The notes: generated by a model from the sequence alone, not told the origin. A stretch of DNA of 64,000 nucleotides from Pardosa pseudoannulata (GCA_032207245.1 CM063502.1:117428929-117492928), one strand, 5' to 3'; shown: positions 1-12,425, counted from the first letter of the stretch. Numbers and translations: made by a program.

Positions 1-240
1 TACAAAAAATGTTATTTTTACCTATTATGTGATAAATTTATAAATTTATCTCCTGCTCTTAACCGGGGAAAATAGAGCTTGAAATAATGGCATTAAATGA
101 TAGAAAAGGGGGGAAGGGGTGGATTTCGAACGTTGCTAACCCTAACTCATCAAGAATTCAATATGGATGCATCTATCCATTCCAGGTACAACCGATTCAT
201 AAATTCGAGGACAGACGGACAGATAACTTAGGCTATTATT
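1..240 (-). mobile_element. Helitron-like element, 5' end fragment
   Basis: Read on the minus strand this stretch parallels the element at 20624-20867. Both have a TATATA-rich start, a 'ctgtccgtctgtc'-type run, a 'cgttcgaaatcca' block, a run of C's (ccccttcccccc type) and 'ccccggttaa'. The copy is diverged and runs off the left edge of the window. It continues past the point where a hAT element interrupts the 20.6-kb copy, so it serves as the uninterrupted reference. Helitron is inferred from the second copy, which has TC...CTAG ends. No coding capacity is seen. Confidence 0.45.
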
Positions 241-3200
241 ATATAGGGGTTTGATTGGTTAAAGAGTATTTAAAAATAATAAGTTTTGAAACCAAACTTT
301 GATTTTTACTTTCATTTTACCTGAATCATTTCCTTCTTTTTGGAGACTGAGTCTAGTAGAAATTACTTAAATTTATGCTGACTGATATTTCTTTTCAATA
401 AAGAACAGTACCTTTGAGAAGCTATGAAATAGTTACACGTTTTGAGAACACAGCGATTTCTCACTTTTTCTTACGACTCTTACAAAAATTTACAATATAA
501 AATATCAATATTAAACTAAATTAGGGAAATTGATTTATTTAAGTATTAAGAATGGTTAAGTTACTGTAAAGGGAATGTGAACTTTAAAAGAATGTATTAG
601 AAAAGTATTTTAGCAAAATACAAGATAGTAATTATTTAATGATATCATAAACATATATGTGTGTACCCACTTCCAAATATATATAAGCGTATATTTACGG
701 AATCATGTAATTATGAATAAGTATTTATGGATGTGACGGGTAACTTGTAGCTTACGTCTCATTTCTTATTCCTTTAGATCTTATAATAATTATCTAAATA
801 TATAACGTTTTTAACAACTGTAGAAATTATTAACTTATTAACACCTACCCGCTTCTTAAAATTTCATGAAGTTTTTTTTTAACAACATGATAAATCTATT
901 TCTTTGATTCAGAAATTTTTACGACTGTTTAGATATATTAGATATTATGTTATGTGTCCTGGATGACATCAAAATGATGACTGACTTTTAACTTTTAAAT
1001 TGCCTCTCTAAAGTATATTACATCCAAACCACATTTCCTATAATTGTATCACAAAAAAGTTAGCGTTTATTAATTAAAATGCTTTTATCGTGCAATATAG
1101 ATCGTATAATGTCAAATAGTATTTTTTTATCATATAATTACTTTAAACGCAGGTACAAATTAATATATGGTTCAAGGACTTGAGCGGAAAATTTTGAAGC
1201 AATAATTAAGTAGATGTTACGTAACTTGTGTAGCCTGGAAACTATCTGGGATTTTTGGTTTTATTTGAAAATTGACCTTAAGTTTTTAATGCAAGCAGAC
1301 TACAATAAAGTCTATTAATTTCAGAAAGTCGTTTTAAAGGGCCAAATATTTAATAATTAAATAAGCAGAGTGTGGTTTAATAACTTATTCAAAGTTACAG
1401 AATATGTAACTTTAAAACAATTTCTTATTTACAATATTTGATACTTAATTAGATACTTCAATATTTATATTAAAATTATTTTGATAGTTATTTAGAACAA
1501 ATACAGTATAAATAACTTAAAATACAAAAAAAAAATCTATCAGACAGTTTATTAAATGGTAGATAAATTTAAGTTCCTTGCTATTAATTTCATTTAAGCT
1601 GTTTATAATAATTATTAAAATTATTTTCAACTCCCATTTCAGAAGTCTGCAGGATTATTTTCTTTTTTTCGTTTAAAAATAGTTCTTTAATTATTCCCCT
1701 TTTCTTACGTGCAGACAGAATATGTATTAACGATCTGATTTTGTCATCTATACATGATCATGAAAGGTTCTTAATATCATGTAGCCAATTAATTTACAAC
1801 ATTTATCCTCCATGTCTATTTAAAACATAAAAAAATCGATGTCTGTATTCATTAGTTAATAAGAGCAATTTTATCATATGTCAATCCTGCGTTATCTTTC
1901 TTATTACTCGATGTTTCAATCTCGATGAATGGAAGCTTGCATAATTTTAAAGTATACTCTCTGAATAGATAAAATAGCTCGTAGTCTGTTAATCTCTAGG
2001 GACAATTAGTTTGATTTGGATTAGCATTATATTTAAATGTAATTGAGACGTAATGTATTGAAAAAACCTAACCTTATTTTAAATTTCATTCATCTGCGAC
2101 ATCGCGAGAAGGTTATAACATATATTATGGCTATTGATATATTTTTAATAGTTTCTTCATACCTTACTCTCTTTAAATCTTCTAGTTTCAATTATAGTTC
2201 AGTTTAGTTTTTTAGAAGTATGACATAAAAAAGAAAAAAGTTACAGACCTTAATACTGAATTAATTTGACTATTAAACTTTTGCAATTCCTTTACATATT
2301 AACATGTTACATTTTAGTCACGCTATGGCTGAAAGAAAACTATCTGTGATGTGATTAAGTCCTTGGATTGCAAGAATGGTAGCATTACAATCTGTTTTTT
2401 AATTGCTATACACATATAATAAAATCAAGTCCTCAATATTTAAACTTTGCATTAATCATTAAATGCTGTTAGTAAGGCATAATTTTTTAATCCTGTATTA
2501 ACATGCTTATAACATAATATACATTTTAACAGATCAATATTATGAACATTTTAAGGGCTATTATAAAAGTATGACATTATATAATACAGAAAAGAGCAAA
2601 AGTTCTAGTTAAAATGACTATTAACATCCAGTAATATAATCTCTGTAATAACACAGAATGTTATATGTGACTACATAATTCTAAGAAGATAAATATAAAA
2701 TACTCAATTTTAATCCTCCTTTACAATATTTTTTTATGTTCAAAGAAATTTAATACTTAAAGTAACATAACGAAAAAAATATTTTACAAACACTTTTACA
2801 TAACGTTGCTTAGTTTTCATGATCTAGGAGTCAACACAGTTTCCTTTCAGATTAGAATGGGACAAATTTCCCAGCAGTTAACTCAATTTATTGGCCAATT
2901 AAGCAAAGATTTAACTTCCCACATGTTTTTTATCACTAACTAAACCGGGTCATTGTAAAGCTGCTTGAACCGGGAAAATCATGAGCTTCTTCCCTGTAAG
3001 AAAATAAGCGAGAAATCCTCCAATGACATATTACGCAAACTGATAGCAAACAATAATTCACGTATGTTCATGTTACTTTTGTGAGGACTACGAGAGCATA
3101 TTACCAACTTTACTTTGAGGTAACTGGTTACTGCTACATTGCTGTATGTGACGAGTTACCTCGCTCACAAAAATATGCTTTTACAGAATGAATGAAATTT

Positions 3201-3600
3201 CTTCCTAATATTAAAAAAGCAATGACAACTACACACAGTAATAATTTTGATTCCCGTAATAAATGCAAGTTTTCTTTTTATTCGAGAATGCTTTGTGAAT
3301 AAGTATTTTTCATAGCATATGCTCTTAATTTTTAGATATATTTTAGAACATTTACTTCTAATTTACAGTTAGTTATTCCCAATGAGCTTCTATTGATTTT
3401 TATTTTCCTCGTTTATTCAGAAATGCTTAGTATAAACTCTATTAACACTCCATTTTTCTCGTCAGATTTTTCAGATATACAGCTTCTAACTTTAAGTGAT
3501 AGGCTATTCTTATATCTTTCTAAATTTTTAATCAAATAAATCTTCCATTGCCAATTATTTAAACACATACTTTCTCTTTTCTCTTTACAATACTTCCTCT
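241..3600. other. AT-rich stretch, no gene seen
   Basis: I see no open frame of useful length, no RNA gene and no clear repeat. The only listed frame (3413-3616, minus) is low-complexity and overlaps the start of a SINE tail. Confidence 0.6.
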
Positions 3601-3725
3601 TGAGTTCAAATCCCAAAGTGGCATGGATGTTCGTAGCCGTTCGGAATCGGCTTTAAGCTGTAGGTCCCAGTTTCATTAGCCCTCGTGTTGCAAAAAGTAA
3701 ACCGTAGCACTTCAAACTAAACTAA
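3601..3725 (+). mobile_element. tRNA-derived SINE (family 1), 5'-truncated
   Basis: The segment starts inside a B-box-like 'gagttcaaatccca', followed by the family body: 'ggcatggatgttcgtagccg', 'ttcggaatcggctttaagc', 'tgtaggtccc', 'cattagccctcgtgt' and 'gcaaaaagtaaaccgtagca'. The same blocks in the same order occur at 10054-10215 and, inverted, at 28432-28612 and 62699-62840. The A-box half is missing. Confidence 0.75.
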
Positions 3726-4253
3726 ACTTCTCTTTTCAGTTTTGAATATTTATTCACCCAACATCCGAAATTAGTTATGGGTAATTTTGAAAGTTAACTA
3801 TGTACCTTACAGATAAGAGGCGTCCATTACTATACCTCCTGGTAATGTTGTAATTGGAGTATCAAATTATCTGAACTTTTCTTCCTAATTTTATGAGAAA
3901 AAATTGTTCATATCCATCTTATAACACGCATTTGAACATACTTAATGTTAATCAATATAGAAAATTTATACGTTGTACCGTTAATGTAATTCATTATTAA
4001 GAGGGAATATTTCACAGGTTTTATTTCACTGAATATATAAAAAATAAGTATATAAGGATATTATTTAAAAAGCAGACTCTGGTGGTGTCTGTTTATGTGA
4101 ATTACTTTATCTAATAATTTTTCTTTCTATTTATTTACTAAAGTTAATACTATTAGTTTTATTTTTCAATTGTTTTACAACTGTTTGCGTTTTTCTTAGA
4201 TTAAAAACGAAACTAAGAACAGAAATAATTAATTTGCTTACTCATTATTATCC
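3726..4253. other. no gene seen
   Basis: AT-rich sequence between a SINE and a MITE. No frame, RNA gene or repeat was recognised. Confidence 0.5.
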
Positions 4254-4257
4254 TTAA

Positions 4258-4558
4258 CACGTTGAATGCCACGGCAATTTTCAGAAATCTGGCCTAAAAT
4301 GACAATTTGATTTAATCACATATTATTCTTGGAATAATTATATTTTTTGTTCTTTTTTTAATAAATTTTCTGTTAATGCAAGCCAGCATTTATTTTTTGT
4401 TCTTTTCCTAGAAGCTATCTATCGATATTAGCACTGATATACTACAAGTTTATTCGTAGCTGCACAAAAATGGCAAGTAAACACAGTACGAGATAACTCG
4501 TTGGCGTCCTAGAAAAGACCGCAATCTACGAGTTTTCTCGTAGTTGGCAGTCAACGTG
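4258..4558. mobile_element. 301-bp TTAA-flanked MITE (piggyBac-type)
   Basis: TTAA tetranucleotides sit immediately outside both ends (4254-4257 and 4559-4562). The ends are inverted: CACGTTGAATGCCA on the left and the complement of CACGTTGACTGCCA on the right, 13 of 14 matching. A TTAA target duplication is the hallmark of piggyBac-superfamily transposition. At 301 bp there is no room for a transposase, so this is a non-autonomous element. The TIR sequence differs from that of the 281-bp MITEs at 49080 and 56067, so it is a separate family. Confidence 0.75.
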
Positions 4559-4562
4559 TTAA

Positions 4563-5299
4563 CCTGTAGGTGAAAATAAAAGTTTATTGCTGATAAAATT
4601 TAGTAGAAAAGATAGAGATGACAATCCCTCAGCATGAAAACAACACATACTTAATGGTATCACCCTCCGAAGAAATCTAATATATTATAGTACAGGACAT
4701 GAAAGGGAAGTAAATTCACTTTCTCTTATATTTACTTAAGGCCCCATATGTGTCTACAGTAAATAAAATTTCGCTGAAACCAATTTGTTACGTTTATAAC
4801 ATAATAGATTTCTCTTCTCTTTATTTTTATTTTCCCATTAAAATTAAGATCAATTTGTATCAATGCTCTATTGTCGCTGTAGTTAATTTCTATCGACTAG
4901 TACGCTTATTTAAGCTATTTTTTATCCTACTGATTTTCTTATAAGGCAGTGAGTATTAGCACTCTATATTTTCAATTTTTTTTTACTTCTTATAAGATTA
5001 TTTTTTCTCAGAAACATTTTTTTTTATTTTATCTAAATGTAAAGTTAAACTATAAATATATAATTTCTGGGGTTTTTTATTTTGGGAAATTTGGAGGTGA
5101 GATTAATTGGGTAATTTTTAAATGTTGTTTTCGTTAGTCTATTTCCCGGGGGTCAATTCACCATTACTGATGCAGAAAAAAGGGAACTTTTTAACAATCC
5201 AATAAAACAAAGAATGATGAAAGAAAACATTTTATTCATAGTAATTAAAACCTTAAGACTTGTCATTTAAGAAACATTAATGGAATTTATCATCTTTTA
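4563..5299. other. no gene seen
   Basis: AT-rich. Two hydrophobic frames (4750-4944 and 4949-5137, +) have the Phe/Tyr/Ile/Lys-rich composition expected of AT-rich chance frames. The right part may belong to the non-coding end of the mariner-type element that follows. Confidence 0.4.
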
Positions 5300-5955
5300 A
5301 AATTTACGCCCTTTAGATGCCATTCTTATGTACGAAGGTTTTCTTGAAATCTGCTGTTGAGATCTTCGTTGACCGCTGCAATATCTCAGTTGGGATACAG
5401 TGAATATCATCCTGAATCCTGCTTTAACTCATCCAGATTTCTTCGTCTAGTCGTGTACACTTTATTGTTAAGATAGCCTCACAAGAGAAAATCACAAACG
5501 GATAAATCTGACAAGTTAGGGGGCCAGGAAACGTTACCAAATTTTGAGATCACACGGTTGCCCATCAGTTGGCATACAATATATGATGTTGTTTCATCCA
5601 TGTTGAAACCAGGTTTCTTGAACATATGGAAAATTGTTCAATTCAGATGTAGCGAAAGTTTGTAACATTTCTACGTCACAATCCGTATTAACAGTTACAC
5701 TAATCTCTTTATCATTAAATAAAATTAAAGCCCAATGATTCCATATGATAAAATAGCACACTATACTGTCTCCTTACTAGCCTGTAAAGGGCTATCATGA
5801 ACTTCATTAGGATTTATGCCTGTCCATTAACGGTAGTTCTGCTTATTTATGTAACCTGTGAGAGTAAAATGAGCCTCTTCTGCTTCCAAACTATCATCGT
5901 TTTTATAAAAAAAAAAAAATTATGGCGAACGCACGTTGTTGCCCGTCCCATTGAT
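5300..5955 (-). pseudogene. Tc1/mariner (IS630-superfamily) transposase pseudogene
   Basis: Read on the minus strand, fragments of a mariner-like transposase appear in the right order. WDGQQRAFAI is an N-terminal motif. AEEAHFTLTGYINKQNYR corresponds to the first catalytic-Asp region of the family (usually DEAHF). Then follow TVNTDCDVEMLQTF and QETWFQHG (usually WFQQDGA), RVISKFGNVSWPP and LSVCDFLL, then GYLNNKVYTTRRRNLDELKQ and SRFQENLRT. Stop codons interrupt the frame, for example inside the 'FLLWGY' motif and in the region after LDELKQ, and frames shift several times. The helix-turn-helix region between WDGQQRAFAI and the first Asp is missing, so the copy is internally deleted as well as mutated. 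Clear terminal repeats were not found. A dead, old copy. Confidence 0.85.
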
Positions 5956-5985
5956 CTACAGTTACCAAAATTGCAAAGTGTTTAC

Positions 5986-7137
5986 TGGCTCAAAGTCACT
6001 ATCCCGCAGTGCTGCCACCTGATCATGGCTGGAACTACGTATTTCAAAAATTGTAGTTTATTACGTTACCCTGTATAAAGGAAACAAAGATTAACAACAT
6101 GAATAATACTTAATATTCTTCTATCAGAGCGGATTACCTTTCCCATGCTGTTGTTTTATTTAGCCACATTTTTGCTAAGTACCCATATGAATTAAATTTT
6201 ATGCAAAATAAAACTAAAAATTGCTTTGTAACACAAGAAAATGAACCACTCAACAATTATTTAACTTTTATATCTAAATACGGCCTCGTACAAAAAGGCA
6301 GCATGGAATTTAAACTAAGACTAATTTCAAATCATCAAAATGGATAAAAACTTTTTAAAGAATTTTTGTTTGCGGCTTACCTATTTTAATACTTTTCATG
6401 ATATTGTTCTTGTTATTTTAGTAACTAACATATGGTAAAATTTTCTGTTTTATAACGATTTAGTATAATATCTTGAAGCAATTGCCATACTTAAAAGTGA
6501 TAAGTAAACATTTCTAACTTATTCATCTGAAGGTCATGAAGTTTATTCACCGTATATGGCGACATATGACATAGAAAAGTATTATTTACCTGCAAATGAA
6601 ATACATTCGTCCTCAATATGTGTATAATGTTTTTCCGAAAGCGTTATTTGCGTGTGAGGGCGTGTAATAGAAATTCAGCATTCGTGCAGAATGACCTGAT
6701 TTGACCTTATTTATGGTGGTAATACAGGGAAAATGCTATATTTCTCTGGCGATATCTACAATAATAAAACAGATATCTAAAAACCGTGGGAGTTCTTTTG
6801 CTCATTGGGTTACAATTAGAAACAAATCCAGGTTCTGTAATAAACAGGAATAGTATTCCTTCACATTGACAAAAAAAAAATCGTACAATTTGAATCAAAA
6901 GCAAACAAGTGGCTCAAAGGAACAAGTAATTATATATCCAATTTATTTATCTATAGTGAGAAGTCTAATTGTACAAAATATTAGTTGAAAGTCAAACAAG
7001 TATGCATCGTTACTGGATTATTAGCAAAGATTTAAGGAATCTCAAAACAGAAGGAAAATTGTTGAGGTACCTTATTCCATGGGTTCTCAATGTCAATCTA
7101 AAACTGAAAGGAAACACCTATAAAGCCCACAAAACAA
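5986..7137. other. no gene seen
   Basis: AT-rich DNA with a few chance frames of 65-68 codons. Nothing was recognised. Confidence 0.5.
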
Positions 7138-7307
7138 TTAGTTTTAACGAATTAAGGGGAGATGGTACCTTTTGAGCTTTATTAAAACAGCTTATTTTTG
7201 ATTCAATATAAAATAAAATTACTTTTAATGAACTAATTGGAGATGGTACATTTAGAGCTGAAATGTCTTTATTAAAACAGTCTATTTTTGATTCAATATG
7301 AAATAAC
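7138..7307. repeat. two-copy tandem duplication, ~81-89 bp unit
   Basis: Unit 1 (7138-7218) and unit 2 (7219-7307) share 'agatggtac', 'tttattaaaacag' and 'atttttgattcaatat' in order, with an extra ~8 bp in the second copy. Chance frames on both strands read through it. Confidence 0.75.
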
Positions 7308-8879
7308 AAGTCTTTCTCTGTTTAGAATAAAATTTTTCCTAGATCATTAATAAGGTTCTAATTTCAACAATTATTTAGCTTAAGAGTCTAAGCTATAAGA
7401 GTTATTTAGTTTTGTAGTTAGAAGCAGCATTTTTAGAAAACACAAACTTCATCCGAAAAAAATTATAAATATACTTACTCACAAAATAACTTTTGGAGTT
7501 AGTAAATTAGAAACTAGTTTTTTTATAATTAGTAGAAACTAATTATTTTTTTATTCATTGAACCTCGATTATATTAGTACAAGGGATAGATTTTAAGTTA
7601 TAGCTTGATAAAGGGTATATTTTTAAATCTTCCATTTCTTGACAGTTTTGATAATCTTTAATTTTAAGATGTCAGATACCTTTAAAGTTATTGGTTTATA
7701 GAATGAAAATGATATGTAACTGCAATACTACTTGATCGGGATTCACTAGTGCTTCCCGATTAGTAGTCTGATTGTTCGTGTTAAATATAGAAGTATAACA
7801 ATAAAGTGTGTCCCTTAATGGTGATTCACTCTTATGCTTTACGATCCAGAAAACTTTAATTTACAAATTTGTGAAGCTTTATAATCTTGTACTTTGCATT
7901 CTTAGTATCATACGAAAATAAAGTTCTTCTCAGAAAACAGTCTTAGGCAAAAAAAAAAAAAAATAACTATCTTAATTGAAGTTTTGATGTCAGTAAAACT
8001 TTGTTTACAAAGGGGAATCGGTCATGAAATTACATCTAACACTGAAGAAGGGCTGATTTCTAATTAAATTTCTTCCTTTCACTGAAAGCAAAGAACTAAA
8101 CATTTTGCCACTTCAATACAAGAACTGAAAGTTTAATTAGCAATTTAGCTTTAAGATTAAAACGATACATTTCAGCTCATAATGATGGCATTAGTTTACA
8201 TTCTTTCACCAATCAAAGAAATCTGTTATTTGATTTTTTCACTCGTTCTTTGTTTCATTAAAAACGAAATGCTCAAGCAAACTGAGATATCATTGACACA
8301 AAAATTTCTTGTAGTGTTTCCCGTTAAGCGTATCACTGATAATAAGAAACCTTATCAAAAAAACACGAAAACCTGTCTGCAAATACCCAGTTTCAAATTG
8401 ATACTTCCTTCTTTTCCGCTGTCATTCATTAATTTACAAGACAATGATCCGATAGTAAAAACAAAAATATTTTATTTAAATCATTCAAGGTTTTAGATAA
8501 CAATTTAGATTTTATTGGAGTATCAAGTCGCATGGAAGTAAATAAATCATCCATATTTGTTGAGAAAACTATCTTTCTGCCCTTGTGATACAGTTCAGGT
8601 TATCAACCGTTTAAATATTCCAAAGAAACTCATTGTTTTAAAATCAATTTCTTATCTTACTAGCAGCTTTGCTCTTAGCCTTCGGCCTGGGTGATTAACG
8701 TTTTTCCCAAAAAAATTTTGATTTGTTTTATAATTTATCTAAGCTTTAGATTCTTTATTGCTCCCAGCAATAAAAAAATATTTTGAATACAATACAACAC
8801 AATTATGGTAAGTGAATAACACATTTTAACTTGAAATACACCTTCCAATCGAGAAACTTGGAGACGACCAATTTCCACT
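7308..8879. other. no gene seen
   Basis: A 104-codon frame at 8182-8496 (+) is the longest non-repeat frame here. It has no recognisable motif, no splice context and AT-driven composition, so I do not call it a gene. Confidence 0.45.
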
Positions 8880-8925
8880 TGACTTTACCACTGCGGTACT
8901 TTACCACTGAGCCACCACCATACAT
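8880..8925 (-). mobile_element. SINE (family 2) tRNA-like head fragment
   Basis: On the minus strand, 'ggtggctcagtggtaaagta' is an A-box-like (RNA polymerase III) start of a tRNA-derived sequence, followed by a partly repeated 'cagtggtaaag'. The same 'tggtggtggct' start occurs at 9955-10053. No good B box is visible here, so it is a fragment. Confidence 0.45.
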
Positions 8926-8966
8926 GCAAATACTTTATTAATAAGTAAAACAACTGTTGACATTTG

Positions 8967-8995
8967 ATTTTTAGTGCATAAAATGCACTAAAAAT
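8967..8995. repeat. 13-bp perfect hairpin
   Basis: The arms 'atttttagtgcat' (8967-8979) and its complement (8983-8995) are separated by 3 nt. No function is evident. Confidence 0.7.
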
Positions 8996-9257
8996 TAAAT
9001 TTAAATGAAAATTAAATTTTTTAGATGCAATATGCTCCTCCGCTTTTAGATGCAATATGTTTCTTCGCACTCTCGGATATACTAATAAACTGTAAAAATT
9101 TGGTTACTATTCGTCAACAGTTCATTCAGTATCTCGCACAAACATAAAAAAAATATTCCCTCTTTATATAAATATATAAAAAAAGGTTTCATGGTTTACA
9201 ATCTTTTGAATTTAACATTTCATGAAGTCGTTTTAAATATTTAAATGTTTTTAATCA

Positions 9258-9512
9258 TTATCCATTTGCCTGTGACGCATCGAACTCAGTTCGGGAAAAG
9301 CAAATGCGCCAATTTTGGAATACCCGACCTGAATTCGGGCAAGAGAAAAAACGGTATTTCAATTCCGTGAAGCCCGAAATCGGTTCGTCCAATGCATAAT
9401 ATTCAATTTGTCTTTTTCCCAATAGATAGAGATACTTTCCCTCGAAAAATTCGGTAGTTTTACGCCAATTCTCGCTATTTCTCGAATACTGTAAAGGATT
9501 TGGGAAAATCAA
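9258..9512 (-). other. GC-richer segment with an 84-codon frame
   Basis: The minus strand is open for 84 codons with mixed, protein-like composition and Glu/Arg/Trp content unlike the AT-rich chance frames nearby. I see no known motif, splice site or family. It contains several 'cccgaattc/gggttcg'-type short inverted motifs. It may be a fragment of an unrecognised repeat rather than a host exon. Confidence 0.25.
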
Positions 9513-9954
9513 AGGAATCTGAGGGACATTGAATTCGTTACAGTTGATATAGGTAATAAATATTGTTGCATTAGTTTATTATATTTATCCAGAAAATTGT
9601 GTCATTTGATTAATTTGTTACAATTTGAGCAAAAATTACTGTAATTCATAAGCATTTCCCATATGTGTTACAATATTGAAAACAATAGTTATTTCGTTTA
9701 AAAATTTGTTTTTTCAAACATAATACATTTGTAACATTTTGATAACAATAAAGAACAAAATTGGAAAGAAAACAATTTCCCTTTCTGGCTTTTTTTTCTC
9801 AAATATATTCCACAAGCAAGGAGTTAATATTTTTTTTATGTTAACCAGAGCAAACATAAAAATATTATTTCCGAATAAATGTAAAATAAAATGTTTTGAA
9901 AAAAACCTATTATAATCGTTAAATTTGAAATTCTCATAGCTTAAACTGAACGCC

Positions 9955-10053
9955 AAATGTAAATGCAGAAAAAGGGAAAGAGTTTATCTTGGAATCAAAC
10001 TCGGGTTATGCATTTAGAAGGTCTGCACTGTACTGATAAGCCACCACCATGCG
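9955..10053 (-). mobile_element. tRNA-derived SINE (family 2)
   Basis: On the minus strand 'tggtggcttatcagtacag' (A-box-like) is followed about 50 bp later by 'cgagtttgattccaag' (B-box-like), the spacing of a tRNA-derived pol III promoter. It lies head to head with the family-1 SINE that starts immediately downstream, with 'ccaccaccatgcgtggcc' at the junction. Confidence 0.6.
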
Positions 10054-10215
10054 TGGCCAAACGATGGCCGACTGGTTAAGCTGCTGGCCTTCGAAACCGG
10101 AGTTCGTGGGTTCGAATCCCACATTGGCATGGATGATCGTAGCATTTCGGAATCGGCTTTAAGCAGTAGGTCCCGGTCTCATTATCCCTCGTGTTACAAA
10201 AAGTAGACCGTAGCT
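10054..10215 (+). mobile_element. tRNA-derived SINE (family 1), best full copy
   Basis: The A box is 'tggccgactggttaag' and the B box is 'gggttcgaatccc', with tRNA-like spacing. The tRNA-unrelated body follows ('ggcatggatgatcgtagc', 'cggaatcggctttaagc', 'agtaggtcccggtctcatta', 'ccctcgtgttac', 'aaaaagtagaccgtagc', ending 'ctccaaacctaacc'). It could be mistaken for a tRNA gene, but the acceptor stem does not close and the body recurs elsewhere in the window. Confidence 0.85.
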
Positions 10216-11113
10216 CTCCAAACCTAACCAAAACCATCATTCTTGAGATTATTTCATAAATTAGGAAAACAACTGTTCACATGACAGCTCGGTGGCACTA
10301 TACTATTAAAGATTTTATGAAAATTTAGATTTTTTTTAAACGGGCAATATGTATATCGACACTCGTGAACATATTAAAAAAATTCTGTAAAAATTTCATT
10401 GCTACCTGTTCCGCAATGTTTTTTTTTTTTTAGGTTATCTCGGGAAATCATAAATATCTTTCCTATTTAGACTATATTATAGATTTGCCCAGAAAATATT
10501 ATTGGCTTTGTCTATCATCGACACTTAAATAGTAAAAAAGGAAATAAAAATATAATTCCCATGTTCGTTACTTTAATTTTAATATTTAAAACGTATTCTT
10601 TAAATTATGCTTGGTGTATGCTTAACAACCACAAAACAATTTCCATGCAATAACTCTTTTGGGGTGTTTCATATGTGATAATGAAAAAAATTATTGCTTC
10701 ACATTTCGCCAAATGTTTGCTGTAGTTTCCCAACAAAGCGTTTATTTATGACCACACCCCCGATCACCTAAATCGTGTCTACATTTTTCTCCCAGTTCAT
10801 AATATTCTAAAATATAATTTATCTGATCTATTGAGATATCGGTTAATAAAATTGAAAACAGGGTTTTGTTAAAGCTTATTAACCTAACGAACCATTATAC
10901 TGTGTAAACTTTTTATGAGTAAAAAATAAGGGATAAAAGAAAATTCCTTAAACAAAAACATTTTCTTATTTGATATATTTTGTTGATAAAATGCAAATAT
11001 TCACTATTGCTGTAGTTCATTTACTATTGCTGTAGACTTTAGACCATATTTTTGCGTCTTAAATTACTTGCAGGTTGTTGTTTTTTTTTTAAATTTTAAA
11101 CAAAAGTTACATT
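10216..11113. other. no gene seen
   Basis: AT-rich sequence without recognisable features. Confidence 0.5.
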
Positions 11114-11422
11114 TAGCAGGATTATGGCTGAGTAGGTAGGTCGTTTCATTTCAATACGAGAATTCATGACCATGGATATCTGTAGACTTTAGTAATCGGC
11201 TTTAATCATATTCTTGTTATGATTACATGGATACGAGAATTCATGACCATGGATATCTGTAGACTTTAGTAATCGGCTTTAATCATATTCTTGTTATGAT
11301 TACATGGATACGAGAATTCATGACCATGGATATCTGTAGACTTTACTAACCGACTTTAATCATATTCTTGTTATGTTTACCCCTAGTATAGCAAAAATGT
11401 TGGCTATACCGCTCCATATTTA
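11114..11422 (+). repeat. SINE-like copy with a 77-bp segment triplicated
   Basis: The outer sequence resembles a decayed family-1 SINE ('catggatatctgtagac', 'aatcggctttaa', 'ctagtatagcaaaaatg'). An internal 77-bp block beginning 'atacgagaattcatgacc' occurs three times in tandem, at 11154, 11231 and 11308, ending near 11384. The first two copies look identical and the third has a few changes, so the expansion is recent relative to the SINE. Confidence 0.8.
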
Positions 11423-12227
11423 CCTATGAGAATTAACTTACATCTTTTAAACAGAGAAACTGTTACTACGAACTTGAAAATGTTATCCAATAATTTGAGC
11501 CAAACCAATAAAACAAATTTTCTCTGCATTGAAATCCGGGTGGGCAAATGCTTTTGTTTTCAACTAATATGTTACAACCGTTTTCAAATCAACTTTTTCT
11601 ATGATTTATTAAGCATATTGCTTACTTTTAACTATTCATGTTTTTCAAAGCAAAAAAAATAATATAGACCAAATAATATATTATTTTTTACCTATATAAA
11701 TTAGTTTTTTTATTCTCTAAAATTTAAAATAGAAACATTTAGCAAAATATTGAACTCCCTCATAAAAGTAATACTTTTATCTGATATTTATTACATTAAC
11801 AATTCTACAGTTCCAAAGAATTTAATATTTTAATAAAATTTAAATGTTCAAAATAATTTTTGTACTTATTTGTCTTATTTAATACTTATTGAATTTGTAA
11901 ACAAAAAAAAATTAAGTTGCATAGTTTGTTCGGGAAACATGGGCAACATGTATATCTCTCTTTTCCTTTGTTTCTAATGATTATAGATCTTTTCAAATTC
12001 ATGAGTAAAATAACTGATAAGTTAACTTAGTACAGAAAAATATATGGCCCAGAATATGTTAATGGAAGGTAAAAGTTCGTAACAAACAATGAATTGGAAA
12101 TATTAATTAAGGGAAAGAATATTGCAAAGTTTTTTAAGTCATAATACCTCCCGTGGGATGGATGTATTGAAAAATTAAATGATACAAATAGAATAAAATG
12201 TTTATTGGGATTCATTTAAATGATTTA
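11423..12227. other. no gene seen
   Basis: AT-rich. The frame 11426-11662 (+) begins inside the SINE tail and has no recognised motif. Confidence 0.5.
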
Positions 12228-12425
12228 TTGGCAACCGGTGTATGCTAGAGCTAGAGGAAGACCAAAATAGCAATGTCTGTATGATGGTATTGATGACATT
12301 AAAGCATTAAAGGTGACCTGATGGGAAAAAAGCCAAAGATGGCATCGAGTAGTAGAAAAAAGGAGACCAAACCAAAACTCATATTGAGCTGTAGCGATAG
12401 AGAAGATTACAGTTAAGAGATTGCG
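12228..12425 (+). pseudogene. non-LTR retrotransposon RT C-terminal remnant
   Basis: The + strand reads ARARGRPK, stop, then DGIDDIKALKVT, stop, WEKSQRWHRVVEK. This matches the familiar C-terminal tail of arthropod LINE reverse transcriptases (GRP[KR].RW.D.I..DL..L...W...A.DR..W...V). Two in-frame stops sit at positions usually held by sense codons. No upstream RT core or endonuclease is visible, so this is a 5'-truncated, dead LINE. The 94-codon minus-strand frame here is only its shadow. Confidence 0.5.

Noticed and set aside
8182..8496. 104-codon + frame
   Set aside because: AT-driven composition, no motif, no promoter or splice context. A frame of this length is expected by chance in 64 kb.
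10054..10140. Possible genuine tRNA gene
   Set aside because: A and B boxes are good, but the acceptor stem does not close and the same body and tail occur in several other copies, so it is a SINE.
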